DNA from: Cryptomeria japonica
Taxonomy: Eukaryota; Streptophyta; Pinopsida; Cupressales; Cupressaceae
NCBI RefSeq assembly: GCF_030272615.1
Contig: NC_081415.1
Span: forward strand, 263,486,925-263,550,924
Reading direction: 5' to 3'
Length of the DNA: 64,000 nt
In this document: piece after piece, positions 24,000 through 35,884 of the stretch
How the letters are laid out: every line of letters begins with the position of its first letter
Position numbering within the stretch: the first letter of the stretch is position 1
Made by a program: the position numbers and the translations under genes
Notes under the pieces: model-generated
Told to the model about the DNA's origin: nothing
What the model saw: only the letters and a program-made list of their open reading frames with translations
The model's database searches: none

Positions 24000-24440
24000 A
24001 ATTTTCACAGTGGCTGAAGGATATCTAGGAAGGGCTAGCGTGGGGTGCTTAATTAGAGAAGAGCAAGGACAATGTGTGGGGGCACTAGCTATGAATCTAG
24101 TTAAGGAAACACATAATGAAGCAAAGTTGGCAAATCTTATGTTAGTTTTGAAGTTGTGTAAGGAACTAGATGTAAAGGTGGTGGACATTGATAGGGATTC
24201 ACAATTTTGCATTAATGTTGTTAGTAGAAATCAGATTAATAGTTGAAAGTTGGGGACTTGGGTCGATCAAATTAAGGAAAGCATGGCCACATTTGAGGAT
24301 GTTAGAGTAACACATGTTTTTCATGAAAGCAATAAGGCAGTAGATTTTTTAGCAAATATTGGCATAGGTTTGAAGGATGATGATCATATCCAAATAGATC
24401 AGGAGAAGTCGTCGGATTTCACAAATATTCTGGGTGAGGA
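24000..24440 (+). pseudogene. LINE C-terminal RNase H
   Basis: Two + frames joined across a TGA at 24244: 'GCLIREEQGQCVGALAMNL', 'NEAKLANLMLVLKLCKEL' (Glu kept), 'DIDRDSQFCINVV' (GDS changed to RDS), then 'HVFHESNKAVDFLANIGIGL' (final Asp kept). This matches the plant RVT_3-type RNase H. The first Asp strand (usually FDGA) is degraded before 24010. Confidence 0.7.
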
Positions 24441-24499
24441 TTATGGCAACCTTTTGCAATACCCTAAAAATGGTCATCTAAACCATGGGCCCCTAATCT

Positions 24500-25381
24500 T
24501 GACTACATCACCAAGGTCCTAACCAAAGGCTATTAAATCAATTTTGAGCACCTAATTAATTAATTCCTAAATCATCAATGTCACATGGCAAAATAATCTT
24601 TTCAATTAAATAAATCATCAAAATCTCTTTAATCAATTATCCTATTTATTTAATTAAATATCCTAGCATATTTAATTAATAAATCAATTTGCCTTTAAAT
24701 CATCAAAAAGGAATTAATTTGAGATAATTTGAAAAAGAAATTTCAAAAAAAGAGCAAAATTGAATAAAAGTGAATAAATCAAAGAAAGCTTGTTTTAAGA
24801 AAGGAAAATGGTTTATAAATCAATTTTTTCTGATTTTATCTCAATCTTATCTCAATCTTATCTCCTTCAAATACGAAGAAAGCAACCAATCACATCAAAT
24901 CACCTGGACTGTGCTACTTTTGGGAGAATCTTGACCGCTCATCAACAATCAATCTTGACTGTCACTTTCTCTCTAAATTTTCTATAATTTTAGGCTCTCA
25001 TCTCTCAATAAAAAAAAAAGGGTTAGAGATTTAATTGCTATCATGTTGGTTTTGCTCTAGAGTCATTGAGAATATTGCATCTTAGCTTATTGCATATTAG
25101 ATTAATCATGTTAGCTTGATAGAATCATATAACTTGATAATTATTGTTAGCGTCTAGATTTCATATAGCTTAATCTTTCATTCAAATAGATTAAATCCTC
25201 CATCTTGGTGTAGTCTAGTCACTGGTATTGCTTAGATAAATCTGAGAGCAAATATACACTCGCATATTTTAGGAGGCAATAGGTCGACTTATTATGGTTT
25301 TACATTCATTGATTTTGATCAACTAACCATGCATGCAATGACTTATTGAGTGTTTGTGTTTCAGATACAGATTCCAAATTT
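24500..25381 (+). repeat. LTR-like sequence, limits uncertain
   Basis: A/T blocks of 'ttaattaaataaatc' type (24550-24700) are followed by a leader-like region with the 19-mer aaatctgagagcaaatata (25238-25256), also found in the LTR at 10838. This layout resembles U3 then U5 of the same broad LTR class. Terminal TG/CA and a PBS could not be fixed. Confidence 0.4.
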
Positions 25382-25400
25382 CACACACACACACACACAC
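25382..25400. repeat. (CA)n microsatellite
   Basis: Uninterrupted CA dinucleotides, about 9.5 repeats. Confidence 0.95.
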
Positions 25401-25950
25401 CTTTCAATTCCTCGAGAAGGAGTTGGTTGATTATCAAAGAAGATGTGGTAGTATGGAGGTCACGGGGGACAAAGGTAGACACTATAAAAATATGGAGGTG
25501 AGACGATAGGAGCACTAGGTAGATATGATTTCATTGATAGAAAGTAGGAGTTAGCACAACCTTTGGAGGTGAATATTGCATGTGTGGTGCTTGTTACCCT
25601 TTTAAAGCAACCAAATTGTATCCAAGGAGGATTTCACGCAGGTAAGAATGGTAGATGGGATTGTTAGAACAATGATGAGATTGTTAGATTGAAGGGATAT
25701 TTAACAGGAAGAAGGGGATTTGGTAGGTAAGGCAAGATGGCATACAATTTTGGCATCAAATGTTTGTGCAAAGAGGAATCTAGAAGGCTCAATGGAGAAA
25801 GTTTTTTGTCATCAAAGAAGATGTTGTGTGGGAGGCAATGGATCCAGCGATCGCAGTCAAAAAAAGTTTTGGAACCTCGTACGCGTTTTGTTGTCAATAA
25901 AGTTTGAATTCAAGGTACCATTCTATTTTAACATGCTATAGAATCTATAC
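25401..25950. other. Stretch without recognised genes
   Basis: Only short overlapping open stretches in conflicting frames. No motif or repeat recognised. Confidence 0.4.
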
Positions 25951-27190
25951 CTCGGGCGTCGAAGCTGAAGCTACAACAATTGCGGGAGGAATATCAAATG
26001 GTGTATTAAAACCCACTACTGCATCCTGAAATACATATTGTTTGTATCAATTTAAATCGATCTATAAATGAAAATTCATTTATATTTACAATTTTTAAGT
26101 GATTATTAAATAAAATATCAATTCAAATTAACAGTCCTCTATTTGCATGTGATCACTAAACACCATATCCACCAAATCACCAGTCAACGCCACATCCTCT
26201 GCAGTGGTAGTCTAACATCTACTCCCACAAATTGTACACATATGGGACGTGGAACCATCTTCACTGGCCTCGACATCCATCCCAGAGCATATACCTAAAC
26301 AACTACGACACACATGTTGAAAGGGCTCACCAAGGCCAGATGGCTCAACTACTGGATCACCGTCTGGGGTAAGAGGGTGTGATAACTTTTTTCCATGTTG
26401 AATGATGACATTGGTCAATGCAGTGGCCACCGAAAGAGTCTGTAGCTCCATTGACTCTTTCAGGGTTACTAGGATCATGACATGGACCACAGGTTTTGGT
26501 GCTAGGGGGATGCGAATTTGGGGGTTTTGTACCCTCGAAGATCCAGGTCTATCTTGCGTAGAGCCTCTACCTCTACCTTGGAACTCTCTCATATAAAAAT
26601 ATTTTGGTTACTCAGTGAGGATAAAATCACAATATAGTTTCCTCAAAAAATATAATGGAACCTCAAAATTATTACAAGGTGGTTGGTCAAAGACCATCCA
26701 CCACCTATCCCAAAAAGCATTTTTCATCTACAAATGGATACACCAGTGTATAAGAAACCTCTTTGAATTAATAGGTAAGGTCTCAACCATTTTGGGATCA
26801 ATAAAAAGAGCACATATTTGTGCTTATGTTTTTTTTTCACTTCATTATATGACAACCCACTAGCATAAAAAGCACGACATCGATCCCTATAACTTCCCCA
26901 TTTTGTAATTTGATTGGAAAATTAATTGGCACTAATAGCCAAAGATTCTAGGGTTGTGGCAAGGGATGCATGATTCTCATGCTCAGATGCCTTCAGTCTA
27001 TTCACCAGTCTAGTTATTTTGACACTGTTTTGTGTTAACTGGTTTATCAAATCCTCTTGTGTAGTTTGTGAATGGTTTACTGGAGGAGTTGGAGGGTTTG
27101 TATCTTGAGGGTTCTCTTGTGGGTTCTATTATGGGGTTTTCCCTAAGTTTTCAAGAGGTGTGTCTTGCGGGGGGCACTATTTTCTGAATC
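25951..27190 (-). pseudogene. Multi-exon protein fragment, family unknown
   Basis: Minus strand. A long block (about 26592-26133) encodes a Cys-rich segment ('HVCRSCLGICSGMDVEASE', 'SHMCTICGSRC') and then, after a stop near 26212, 'TAEDVALTGDLVDMVFSDHM', ending at a possible GT donor (26132). A 75-nt block 26025-25951 is flanked by AG and GT and reads 'AVVGFNTPFDIPPAIVVASA'. Further upstream minus-strand segments (26870-26600 and 27190-26900) are open in pieces. The layout resembles the fragment at 6811-7828 (short exons, Ser/Pro-rich 'VAS' exon), but I cannot name the family. Confidence 0.4.
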
Positions 27191-27606
27191 TAATATGCAT
27201 TCATAACAAAAAAATTTAAAAAATAACTAAAAATGATGAATTTACATTCTAATTGCAAATATAATTTATCAAATGCATACAATAGATGAAAAATATGATC
27301 TCGTACCTCTTTCCATTGTGTGTGTGTTTGATTTTAAAAAACTATGTTCATGTATTGTGTTGCTTGAAACCCTTAAAGTGTTTTTTCTTGCGATCACAGG
27401 TGAAAATGACCAAGCAACCGTAGTAAAAAAAAAATTATTGACAGAAAAATGCGTACGAGGTTTTGAAAACTAAACCGTGTATGCATTTAGTATAAGCAAA
27501 ACCCCGTACCTAGTTTTTCTTCATTTAAGCTCGACAAAACGATCCAAAACATGTACGGGGTTTTTAAAATGTCAAATAACCAGTGCGCATTTTGTGTTTT
27601 TCCAAC

Positions 27607-27638
27607 TTTTTTTTTTTTTTTTTTGGGGGGGGGGGGGG
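27607..27638. repeat. T18-G14 homopolymer junction
   Basis: Eighteen T (27607-27624) are followed by fourteen G (27625-27638). It can form triplex or quadruplex structures and is prone to sequencing error, so neighbouring frames are unreliable. Confidence 0.95.
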
Positions 27639-27750
27639 TGTCTACCTTTTTGCACACCATCTTGGCACACACACCCATAGCTAAAATGAGTCACACTAAG
27701 GTAGGGGTACAAAAAGTGATGTAAATTGTACATGGTTATAATTTAAAAGT

Positions 27751-27780
27751 AGAGAGACAGAGAGCGAGAGAGAGAGAGAG

Positions 27781-27852
<72 letters not shown>
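27751..27852. repeat. (GA)n microsatellite, about 100 bp
   Basis: Nearly pure AG/GA dinucleotides with a few C interruptions at the start (agagacagagagcgagag). A purine/pyrimidine mirror tract. Confidence 0.95.
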
Positions 27853-27853
<1 letters not shown>

Positions 27854-28079
27854 ACAAGGAGATAAGACATCACTAAATTCAAGGGAATAAGATCCCAAGC
27901 TTAGGATCTTAACTCATACAATCACATACAAGGACACAAAACTAGACAAAAAAACAAACAAAAGGCAAATAGACAAAAGACACACAAAAGGGGTTAGCAG
28001 TAAAAACAAAGTCTCGAAGTCAACTAGTTGAAGAGACCTTGATAGTGAAAATATCTCAGCCACTAATATAATTCTCAAA

Positions 28080-28640
28080 ATGCTATCTCAAGTGGTCACA
28101 TGGAAAGAAAAAGAGATTACATCAAGTGATGAACCAAGATTTAATGGCTAGTGAGGTATATTATGCTATGGGTTCACGGGGAGGAGAAAGAAACACACAG
28201 ATTCCACTAGCTAGCAAGCTATGTTATGGTAGGTGATCCATGAAAGAGAGGGTGAAAAGAAACATGGATTCCACTAGCTATTAATCTATGTTATGCTAGG
28301 TGAAACATGGATTCTCATGGGATAGCAAGTCATGTTATGTTGTGTGATCCATGTAGAAAGAGAAAGGGAGAGTCAAAGTAGTCTATCATGTGTTATGATA
28401 GTCAACTCATCCTACAAAAGGAAAAGGAAGAGTTAAGTAGTCTATCAAGTTATGTTATTATATATAGTCAACTCATCCTACAAAAGGGGTTCCAAGCAAA
28501 GGTTTCATAAATTGCAAGGTGATTGCAAATTGGAAAAGGAGAATTAAATAGTATAGCAAGTTGTGTTATGCTAGTCAACTCGTCTGACAAAAGGGAAATT
28601 TCCAAGAAAAGTTGTCTTATTACAAGGAAATTGATTTGAC
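28080..28640. repeat. Imperfect tandem repeat array, units about 60-100 bp
   Basis: Phrases recur in order: 'cactagctagcaagctatgttatg', given here only as its type, 'tgctaggtgatccatg', 'gaaagagaaagggagagt', 'agtctatcaagttatgttat' and 'gtcaactcatcctacaaaag'. At least six diverged units are present. Probably internal repeats of an LTR or leader. Non-coding. Confidence 0.7.
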
Positions 28641-29296
28641 AATATTTTTCCAAGTGAAGCTTTCTTATCACAAGGTGAGCAATTGTAAAGGTGTTACCGA
28701 GACACTGCAACAAGGATAACCAAACAAAGCATTGTATGTAAGGAAATGTGCAACACAAATTCATCATAATCAATAAGGAGGTTGCATGTATGCCCTCATT
28801 AAGATGTGAACATAGGATAATGTTGATGTCTTAAACCAAGACAAGGATACATACCTTTACAAACTAGGATCCTACTCAAATGTGTTATAAAAAAACCTTG
28901 AATGATATGATTAAATGTAAATTGTAACTAAATCAAGAACGGATGAATCACATAACTTGAAATGATAAATCTCAAATTTGAAGCTTAAATGTAGAAATAT
29001 GAAAACAACATAAAGTCATACCCAACCCCTTTGGAAGAGGTACAAGTCAGTCATGAGTCAATGATTCCCTATGATCCTCCAACATCTCCTAAAGCTTCCA
29101 TCATGGTGAATGAATTTGATGCAAAATCGATGCTTCTTGATTAGATCTTGACTTTTCTGGTTTGAATCTTCACATAAGATGGCATCTTCACTTCATTAGG
29201 ATATCATAATATTACACCTTCAATTTTTGCTTGAGTGCTCTAGATTCATATCACAAATGAGGAAAGGAACTCACTTATATGTGAGATCCTAAATTT

Positions 29297-29937
29297 TGTT
29301 AGTGTAGGTTTTTTATTTTCCTTATGTTAGGGGGTATTTATTTTTCCTACACATATATTATTTAAGCTTGCTTAGGTTAATAGGAGTGGTTTATATGAGG
29401 ACACGTGGTGAAATACTTCAGCTACATGTGTAACTCTCCACCTCACATGGGTAGTTGAGTTACACACCCTCTTTTGGCTTGTTGTGCCACCTCTCATAAC
29501 CACTATTTTGTCATTTCCTAAGTGGGTTATGGGGTAGTTGGGTTTCACACCCTCTTTTGGCCTTATGTGCCAACTTTCTCAACTCCTTTTTTGTCTTCAT
29601 GTAAGGAGGTTATGCCACATGTTTTGGCATTTACCAAGAAGGTAAAACCTCCCACTTTTTATGGGGAATAGGAGTTAATGCACCCCTTGGATGTATATTC
29701 TTGTATTTTTCTATATAATAAGCACTATACTCTCACCTTCACTAGTTAAGTTAGTGGAGTGATAGCTCGGTGAGAGTCTTCTCCAAATTTTCTTCTTTGT
29801 CTCTATTTCTCTCTCATGTTGAAATTATCTTCATTCAGCTATTTTGATCTTCGATCATCCATTGTGTGAGGAGTTGCATGTGATCTACGACCGACATCAT
29901 ATCTTGGCTCGATTCTCGCTTCTCGTAGAATCTCACA
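29297..29937 (+). repeat. 5' LTR of the copia element
   Basis: Begins TGTTAGTGTAGG and ends ...AGAATCTCACA, with PBS adjacent. A TATA-like 'ctatataataagc' near 29710 lies before a transcribed-leader-like segment, so this is the likely promoter. Confidence 0.95.
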
Positions 29938-29949
29938 TGGTATCAGAGC
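29938..29949 (+). other. Primer-binding site (initiator Met tRNA)
   Basis: TGGTATCAGAGC, directly after the LTR, is complementary to the 3' end of plant initiator methionine tRNA, the usual copia primer. Confidence 0.95.
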
Positions 29950-30964
29950 TTATTGTCTAGTATAGCTCATTGCTTTTTTTTTATTTATTTGAGGGATTTG
30001 AGACTTTTATATAGCTAATATTTTCCTTAAAAACTAAGTATGCTCTTCTCCTGCATTCTCATGTGATCTAGAGAATCAGAACAGTTTAAAGGAAAATAGC
30101 TTCTAGTTAAATCTGGTTTACATGTATGTGTTCTTGTAAGATCTAGGTGATTACAAATTTGTGGTAATATTGGAAGCTTAATAAGAATTTCCAGAGTGTC
30201 CATAAGGCTTGACAAAGTCAAAAGTGACTTTTACTTCACCAAAATCAGAGTTTGGAGGACACAGTAAAAAATCAGAGTAAATTTTTTTTACTGGAGTTGT
30301 TTTCATTTCGGCTTTAGTGTTCCAACTTTTGTTCTCTTTCACAAAAAATGATTTTTGGGTTTTCTTCCCAACATCAAAAAACTTTTGGGTTGTGGATGGT
30401 ATTTCCATAAAATTAATAAATGTTGTAGAAATCGAGCATGAATAGGGCCTAAGCCGTTTTTCTATCAGGGAAATTCAACAACATTTCTTAAAAGTTGCAT
30501 AACTTTTGCCTCAGGTGTCAGATTTTTGCAAACAAATACTTGATGGAAAGTTGGAAATGAGCACTCTCCATTATTGCAAGTCTAATTGAAATTTTTTGCC
30601 TTTGTCTATCAGATATTAAAGGTTGGATCAGTTGCTTCTTTTTCTCTTCAACTAGTCATATCTTTCTCCTCACAACTTTGTTTTTCAAAAACTAATAGTT
30701 GTTGGAAAGGTATTGAGATAAATTAAGCAGTTATAAGGCTAATTTCTTTTAGATCTTGTCTCAAATTATTTTTATTTAAAATCTCTATTGGTTTCTTAAA
30801 AGAATTGTAATCTAATAAAAAGCCTTGTAAATGCACTAATTATAAAGTGCCAACCTTGTAATATTTAGGGGGGTGATTTCTGAGACTAGTGAAAAGTGGG
30901 GGTGTCTCTTGTGCCTTCTTTCTTGCACTTTTCCTGATTCTTTGCAATCTTATTTTCTACTATC
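29950..30964 (+). other. Untranslated leader of the copia element
   Basis: About 1 kb between PBS and gag with no credible ORF. Minus-strand open stretches here are incidental. It presumably holds packaging and dimerisation signals, which I cannot place. Confidence 0.6.
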
Positions 30965-33900
30965 ATGGATGCATCTATAGTTCCACTTTTAACACCATAT
31001 AATTATTTTGAATGGAAATCTAAGATGATAATATATCTGAAAAGACATGGATATCATCATGTTACTATGGGACTTGAAATTGAACCTCAAGATGCTACAG
31101 AAAAGATTAAATGGTTTAATAATTGTGATGAAGCTTTTGGTACTCTATGTATGTCAGTCTCTCTAGACCTTCTTTTTCACATTGAGTCTACCACTACACC
31201 AAATGCAGTGTGGACCACTTTGGAAAACCTCTTTGGTAAGCAGGATGAGCTAAGAGGTCATCAATTAGAGAATGAACTCATAGGGTTGAATCCAACCAAT
31301 TTTGATACTATACAAGACTTCTTCACTAAACTTAAGTCTGTAAGATTGCAATTGGAATGGTGTGGAACTAAGAAAGATGATAAGCAACTAATCTTGAGTA
31401 TTCTTTCTAAGCTTGGTCCTAACTATTCTGTGTTTGTTTCTACATTCTATGCTACAAAATGTGCCCTAGGTACCACATTCAAAATGCCTTCTCTCGATGA
31501 ATTTGCTACAGAACTCACTAGGGAGCAAGACAAATTGGTTCAAATGGGTACAATAAAACCCTCTAAGTCACATGCCTTAGTTGTAAATCAAGGCACACAA
31601 GAACAAAAAGGGTCTAGTAAGCAAGATAAGAAACAAAAGAACTAAGGAGAGAAGAAAAAAGATCAGAAATCTGCTACTTCAAAAGCAGATAATCAGACCT
31701 CTTCATCAAGAGGTGAACAACCTGAGAAGGAGAAGGTCAAGTGTTCTTATTGTAAGAGGCCTAGTCATGATGAGAATAAGTGTTTAAAGAAACAAATTGA
31801 TCACCTTTCAAATCTTCTTGAAAAGAATAATATCAAGGTGCCTGATTCAATCAAACAAAGTTCATCAGAAGGATGTTCTAAGGATACAGATAAGAGTAAA
31901 GGGAAAGGAAAGGGTAAGGCCCTAGTTGTTGTTGCTTCACAACCCAATTCTTGGATAATTGACTTGGGTGCTTCGCACCATATGGCTTCTTCAAAAGATG
32001 ATTTCACCTCTTTAGAGCCATGTTCTATGCCTTCCATACTAATGGGTGATGACACTCTTGTTGAAGTGCATGGGAGAGGGTTTGTTGATGTGGGCGAAGG
32101 AACATTTAAGGATGTCCTTTGTGTTCCATCTTTATCAACTAATCTCCTATCCATTTATCAGATCACTCACACTGGTTCTAGCAAGCGAGTTGAGTTCACA
32201 CCAGATACAATGGTAATCAGTGAAATGCATAATGGGTCTACTATTGCCGTGGCAAAAGCAGATCATCAATCCAGATTATATCAGTTTTCTCACTTTGTTT
32301 CTGACTCTCCTTCGACAGTTTTACTCACTCATGCAGAAGAGATTAGTTGTTTGTGGCATCAACGATTTGGCCACTTGAACTATCGTTACTTGCAACAACT
32401 CAGTAAACAAGACATGGTTTCAGGGTTTCCTTCTATTCGATTTTCTGACGGAGTTTGCCAGGGATGTATTCCTGGTAAGCATCCTGAGGAGAAGTATGAT
32501 AAAGGAAAAGCATGGAGAGCTCCACAGCTATTGGAGTTCATACATAGTGACTTGGCAGGACCATTTCCACAACCATCTTTCAGCAGGGCTAGATATGTCT
32601 TAACATTTATTGATGACTTATCCAGATTTACATGGGTTTACTTTCTCAAACAAAAGTCTGAGGTATTTGAGAATTTTCTATATTTCAAATTTTTTGTAGA
32701 GAAACAATCTGGGAAGTTCATCAAGATTCTGTGTACAGATAATGGGGGTGAATATGTTAATAATCAGTTTGAACAATTTTGTGCTTCAGAAGGTATCAAC
32801 ATGCAGCACACAGTTCCATATAGTCCTCAGCAGAATGGTGTCGTAGAACGAAAGAATAGGTCCTTGAAGGAGATGACAAATTGTATGATTCACTTCAAGT
32901 CTTTGGCACCTCAGTATTGGGCAGAGGCGATCAATTGTGCATGTTGCATCCAAAACCGAGTTCCTCATAAAGTTGTGAAGGGGGTAACTCCTTTTCAAGC
33001 TTGGACTGGTTGGAAACCTATAGTTAAGCATTTCAGAGTGTTTGGTTCTCTTGCATGGACCCACATTCCAACAGAGAAACGCAAGGCTATGGATCCGCAG
33101 AGCAAGCCTTGCATATTTGTTGGGTATCCAGATGATGTCAAAGGGTATAGACTTCTCCATCCCTCTACACATGAGTTGTTCATTGAGAGGAGTGTTCATT
33201 TTGAGGAGAGTTCTTCTATTTCTTCTCATACCACTTCTCCATCCACTATCACATTGGAGACATTTCATGATGATGACAGTTCTTCTGAGGATCTTAATCC
33301 TCCTAATCCTATTGAGGAGTCTTCTTCCTCCACTTCAGATGGTGACAGTGATGGTGAGGATTCACATTCTTCTCATAGTCATCCTTAAGAGGTTGATGAT
33401 TCTCCCCCAGACTCTCCAACTTCAGTGCCTCTTTGGGCTCGACAAACTTTTGAGTCAGCAGGAGATTGGCTTGGTGATCCATCAGATTCTAGAAGAACTA
33501 GGTCACAATTTCAGCAAGCTCCACATCTCTTCATTGCTTCGGCTTCTGATCCATAGTCTTTTCAAGAAGCTACAGGTGTTCCTGAATGGGATGCTACAAT
33601 GCAAGAAGAGTTTAATTCCTTGGAAAGGAATCACACATGGGATTTAATTCCTCTTCCTAAGGGAAGGAAACTTGTTTGATGCAAGTGGATCTATCGAACA
33701 AAATTTGTAGTGGATGGGTCGGTTGATAAGTATAAGGCTCGCTTGGTAGCAAAAGGCTTTTCCCAAGTTCCAGGGGTTGATTACTCTGAGACTTTTGCTC
33801 CAGTTGCTAAGATGAATTCCATCTAGCTTGTCCTTGCTATTGCTGCAACCCATTGTTGGGAATTTCATCAAATGGATGTCAAGAGTGCATTTCTTCATGG

Positions 33901-35089
33901 TGATCTTCATGAGGAAATCTACATGGTGTAGCCACAAGGGTTTGTTCAAGATCCTTCACTTGTGTGTCGACTTTGAAAGTCTCTCTATGGCCTCAAACAA
34001 GCTCCTCGAGCTTGGTATGCCAAGATGGACTCCTTCCTTCTAACAGTTGGTTTTACTCGATGCCATTTTGATCCTAATGTCTACATTCTGCACCAGGATG
34101 ATACTCTCACATTTCTAGTTCTCTATGTTGATGACTTATTGATCATAGGGAGTCACTCATCCACCATCAAGGTAGTGAAAACTGCTCTACATGATAGATT
34201 TATGATGTCAGACTTGGGTCTTCTACATTACTTGTTGGGAATTGAGATTACTCAATCTTCTTCAGGCATCTTCCTTGGACAACCCAAGTATGCACTCGAT
34301 ATGCTCTCTAGATTTCACATGGTAGACTGTAAGCCTGCACCTACTCCTTTTTTGTCTGGGGTCAAACTTGAGGCTAAGTACTCTTAACCCTTGGTTGATA
34401 GCACTTTATATCGACAAATTGTTGGGAGCCTCATCTACTTGACTCATACGAGACCTAACATTTCATATGTGGTGGGCATGGTCTCTAGATTCATGCAGGA
34501 GCCACATGAGTTGCATTGGAAAGTAGCTAAGAAGATTCTCCACTACATTCAGGGTACTCACAATTATGGAATTCAGTATGTAGTAGGCATGGATATTGAC
34601 TTGGTGGGATATACGGATTCAGATTAGGCGGGTGATTCTCAAGATCGCAAATCCACTTCAGGGTATTTCTTCTCACTTGGTTCTGGTCCAATTCGTTGGT
34701 CAAGTAAGAAGCAGTCTACAATTTCTCTTTCATCAATAGAGGCTGAGTATCAAGGGGCAGTTAATGCCACCACTAAGGCAAATTGGCTTCAGAATATTCT
34801 CACTGAGTTTGGTATTCCAATTAGGAAGCCTACTATCATCTTTTGTGATAATCAAAGTGCTATACATATCTCAAGAAATCCAGTTCATCACCAGAGGACG
34901 AAACACATTGAGATACATATGCACTATATTCGGGAGCTCATTCAGGAAGGCATCATTGATCTTAAGTATTGTTCTACAATGGAGCAAATTGTGGACATCT
35001 TCACCAAACCCTTCACTGAAAGCAAGTTCCTTCATTTGTGATCTCTGCTCTGGATACGACGGGTGTCTACCTCAGGAGGGACTTCTTAG
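30965..35089 (+). pseudogene. Copia gag-pol, one frame with point stop codons
   Basis: ATG at 30965 opens a frame that stays aligned to a stop at 35087. Order: gag ('YNYFEWKSKMIIYL'), CCHC-type knuckle CSYCKRPSHDENKC (Gly before His is Ser), protease 'WIIDLGASHHM' (usual DSGA is DLGA; TTG at 31964), integrase with HHCC ('WHQRFGHLN...CQGC'), 'HSDLAGP', 'TDNGGEY' and 'NGVVERKN' (DDE kept), RT with YVDD (34124-34135), RNase H ending 'IVDIFTKPF'. In-frame stops lie at 31643, 33386, 33554, 33677, 33824, 33929, 33974, 34385, 34625 and 35039. All fit single transitions and there is no indel shift. The live form makes capsid and the enzymes for reverse transcription and integration. Confidence 0.93.
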
Positions 35090-35115
35090 TCCTCCTTTCT
35101 TTCTCTCCTTATTTA

Positions 35116-35161
35116 GGGGGGGGCTATTCCTCTTATGGGGGGGCTTCTTCTTTTGGGGGGG
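35116..35161 (+). repeat. Three G7-G8 tracts before the polypurine tract
   Basis: G runs at 35116-35123, 35137-35143 and 35155-35161, each followed by gcttcttc/gctat text, sit about 75-120 bases upstream of the real PPT. They look like local PPT-like repeats and could fold as a G-quadruplex with the PPT run at 35238-35244. Confidence 0.7.
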
Positions 35162-35234
35162 CTATCTATGTACATGGGTACCTAACATGGTTGCATTTGT
35201 CGGGACCCATATTTTCACCCACCTAAGCTACGCT

Positions 35235-35244
35235 TAAGGGGGGG
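35235..35244 (+). other. Polypurine tract of the copia element
   Basis: TAAGGGGGGG directly abuts the 3' LTR start TGTTAG. It primes plus-strand DNA in the live family. Confidence 0.85.
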
Positions 35245-35884
35245 TGTTAGTGTAGGTTTTTTATTTTCCTTATGTTAGGGGGTATTTATTTTTCCTACAC
35301 ATATATTATTTAAGCTTGCTTAGGTTAATAGGAGTGGTTTATATGAGGACACGTGGTGAAATACTTCAGCTACATGTGTAACTCTCCACCTCACATGGGT
35401 AGTTGAGTTACACACCCTCTTTTGTCTTGTTGTGCCACCTCTCATAACCACTATTTTGTCATTTCCTAAGTGGGTTATGGTGTAGTTGGGTTTCACACCC
35501 TCTTTTGGCCTTATGTGCCAACTTTCTCAACTCCTTTTTTGTCTTCATGTAAGGAGGCTATGCCACATGTTTTGGCATTTACCAAGAAGGTAAAACCTCC
35601 CACTTTTTATGGGGAATAGGAGTTAATGCACCCCTTGGATGTATATGCTTATATTTTTCTATATAGAAGCACTATACTCTCACCTTCACTAGTTAAGTTA
35701 GTGGAGTGATAGCTCGGTGAGAGTCTTCTCCAAATTCTCCTCTTTGTCTCTATTTCTCTCTCATATTGAAATTATCTTCATTCAGTTATTTTGATCTTCG
35801 ATCATCCATTGTGTGAGGAGTTGCATGTGATCTACGACCGACATCAGATCTTGGCTCAATTTTCGCTTCTCGCAGAATCTCACA
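35245..35884 (+). repeat. 3' LTR of the copia element
   Basis: 640 bp, the same ends as the 5' copy (TGTTAG...CTCACA), followed by the AATTT duplication. Confidence 0.95.

Larger units (their letters stand above)
18990..24450 (+). mobile_element. LINE (plant L1-like) with RNase H, decayed, near full length
   Basis: + strand order: nucleic-acid-binding ORF1, endonuclease, reverse transcriptase, RVT zinc finger, RNase H. This is the plant L1-type layout with a C-terminal RNase H. Many frameshifts and stops. No clear poly-A tail: sequence after about 24450 passes into LTR-like DNA. No target-site duplication was identified. Confidence 0.8.
29297..35884 (+). mobile_element. Complete Ty1/copia LTR retrotransposon
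   Basis: Two LTRs (29297-29937, 35245-35884) differ at about 15 positions by eye, roughly 2.3%. A 5-bp target duplication AATTT lies at 29292-29296 and 35885-35889. The PBS at 29938 matches initiator-Met tRNA, and a G-rich polypurine tract precedes the 3' LTR. Internally one frame runs gag-PR-IN-RT-RNase H, the copia order. Ten in-frame point stop codons and no frameshift make it non-autonomous now. It is inserted in an older LTR. Confidence 0.97.

Noticed and set aside
27477-27680. ORF spanning T18/G14 tract (both strands)
   Set aside because: Open frame comes from homopolymers (poly-Phe/Gly or poly-Lys/Pro). Not a gene.
32786-33268. 160-codon minus-strand ORF
   Set aside because: Antisense of copia integrase. 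The + frame has all catalytic motifs.
33042-33647. 201-codon + strand ORF overlapping copia pol
   Set aside because: Out of frame with the continuous gag-pol frame, Leu/Ile/Ser-rich, no motif.
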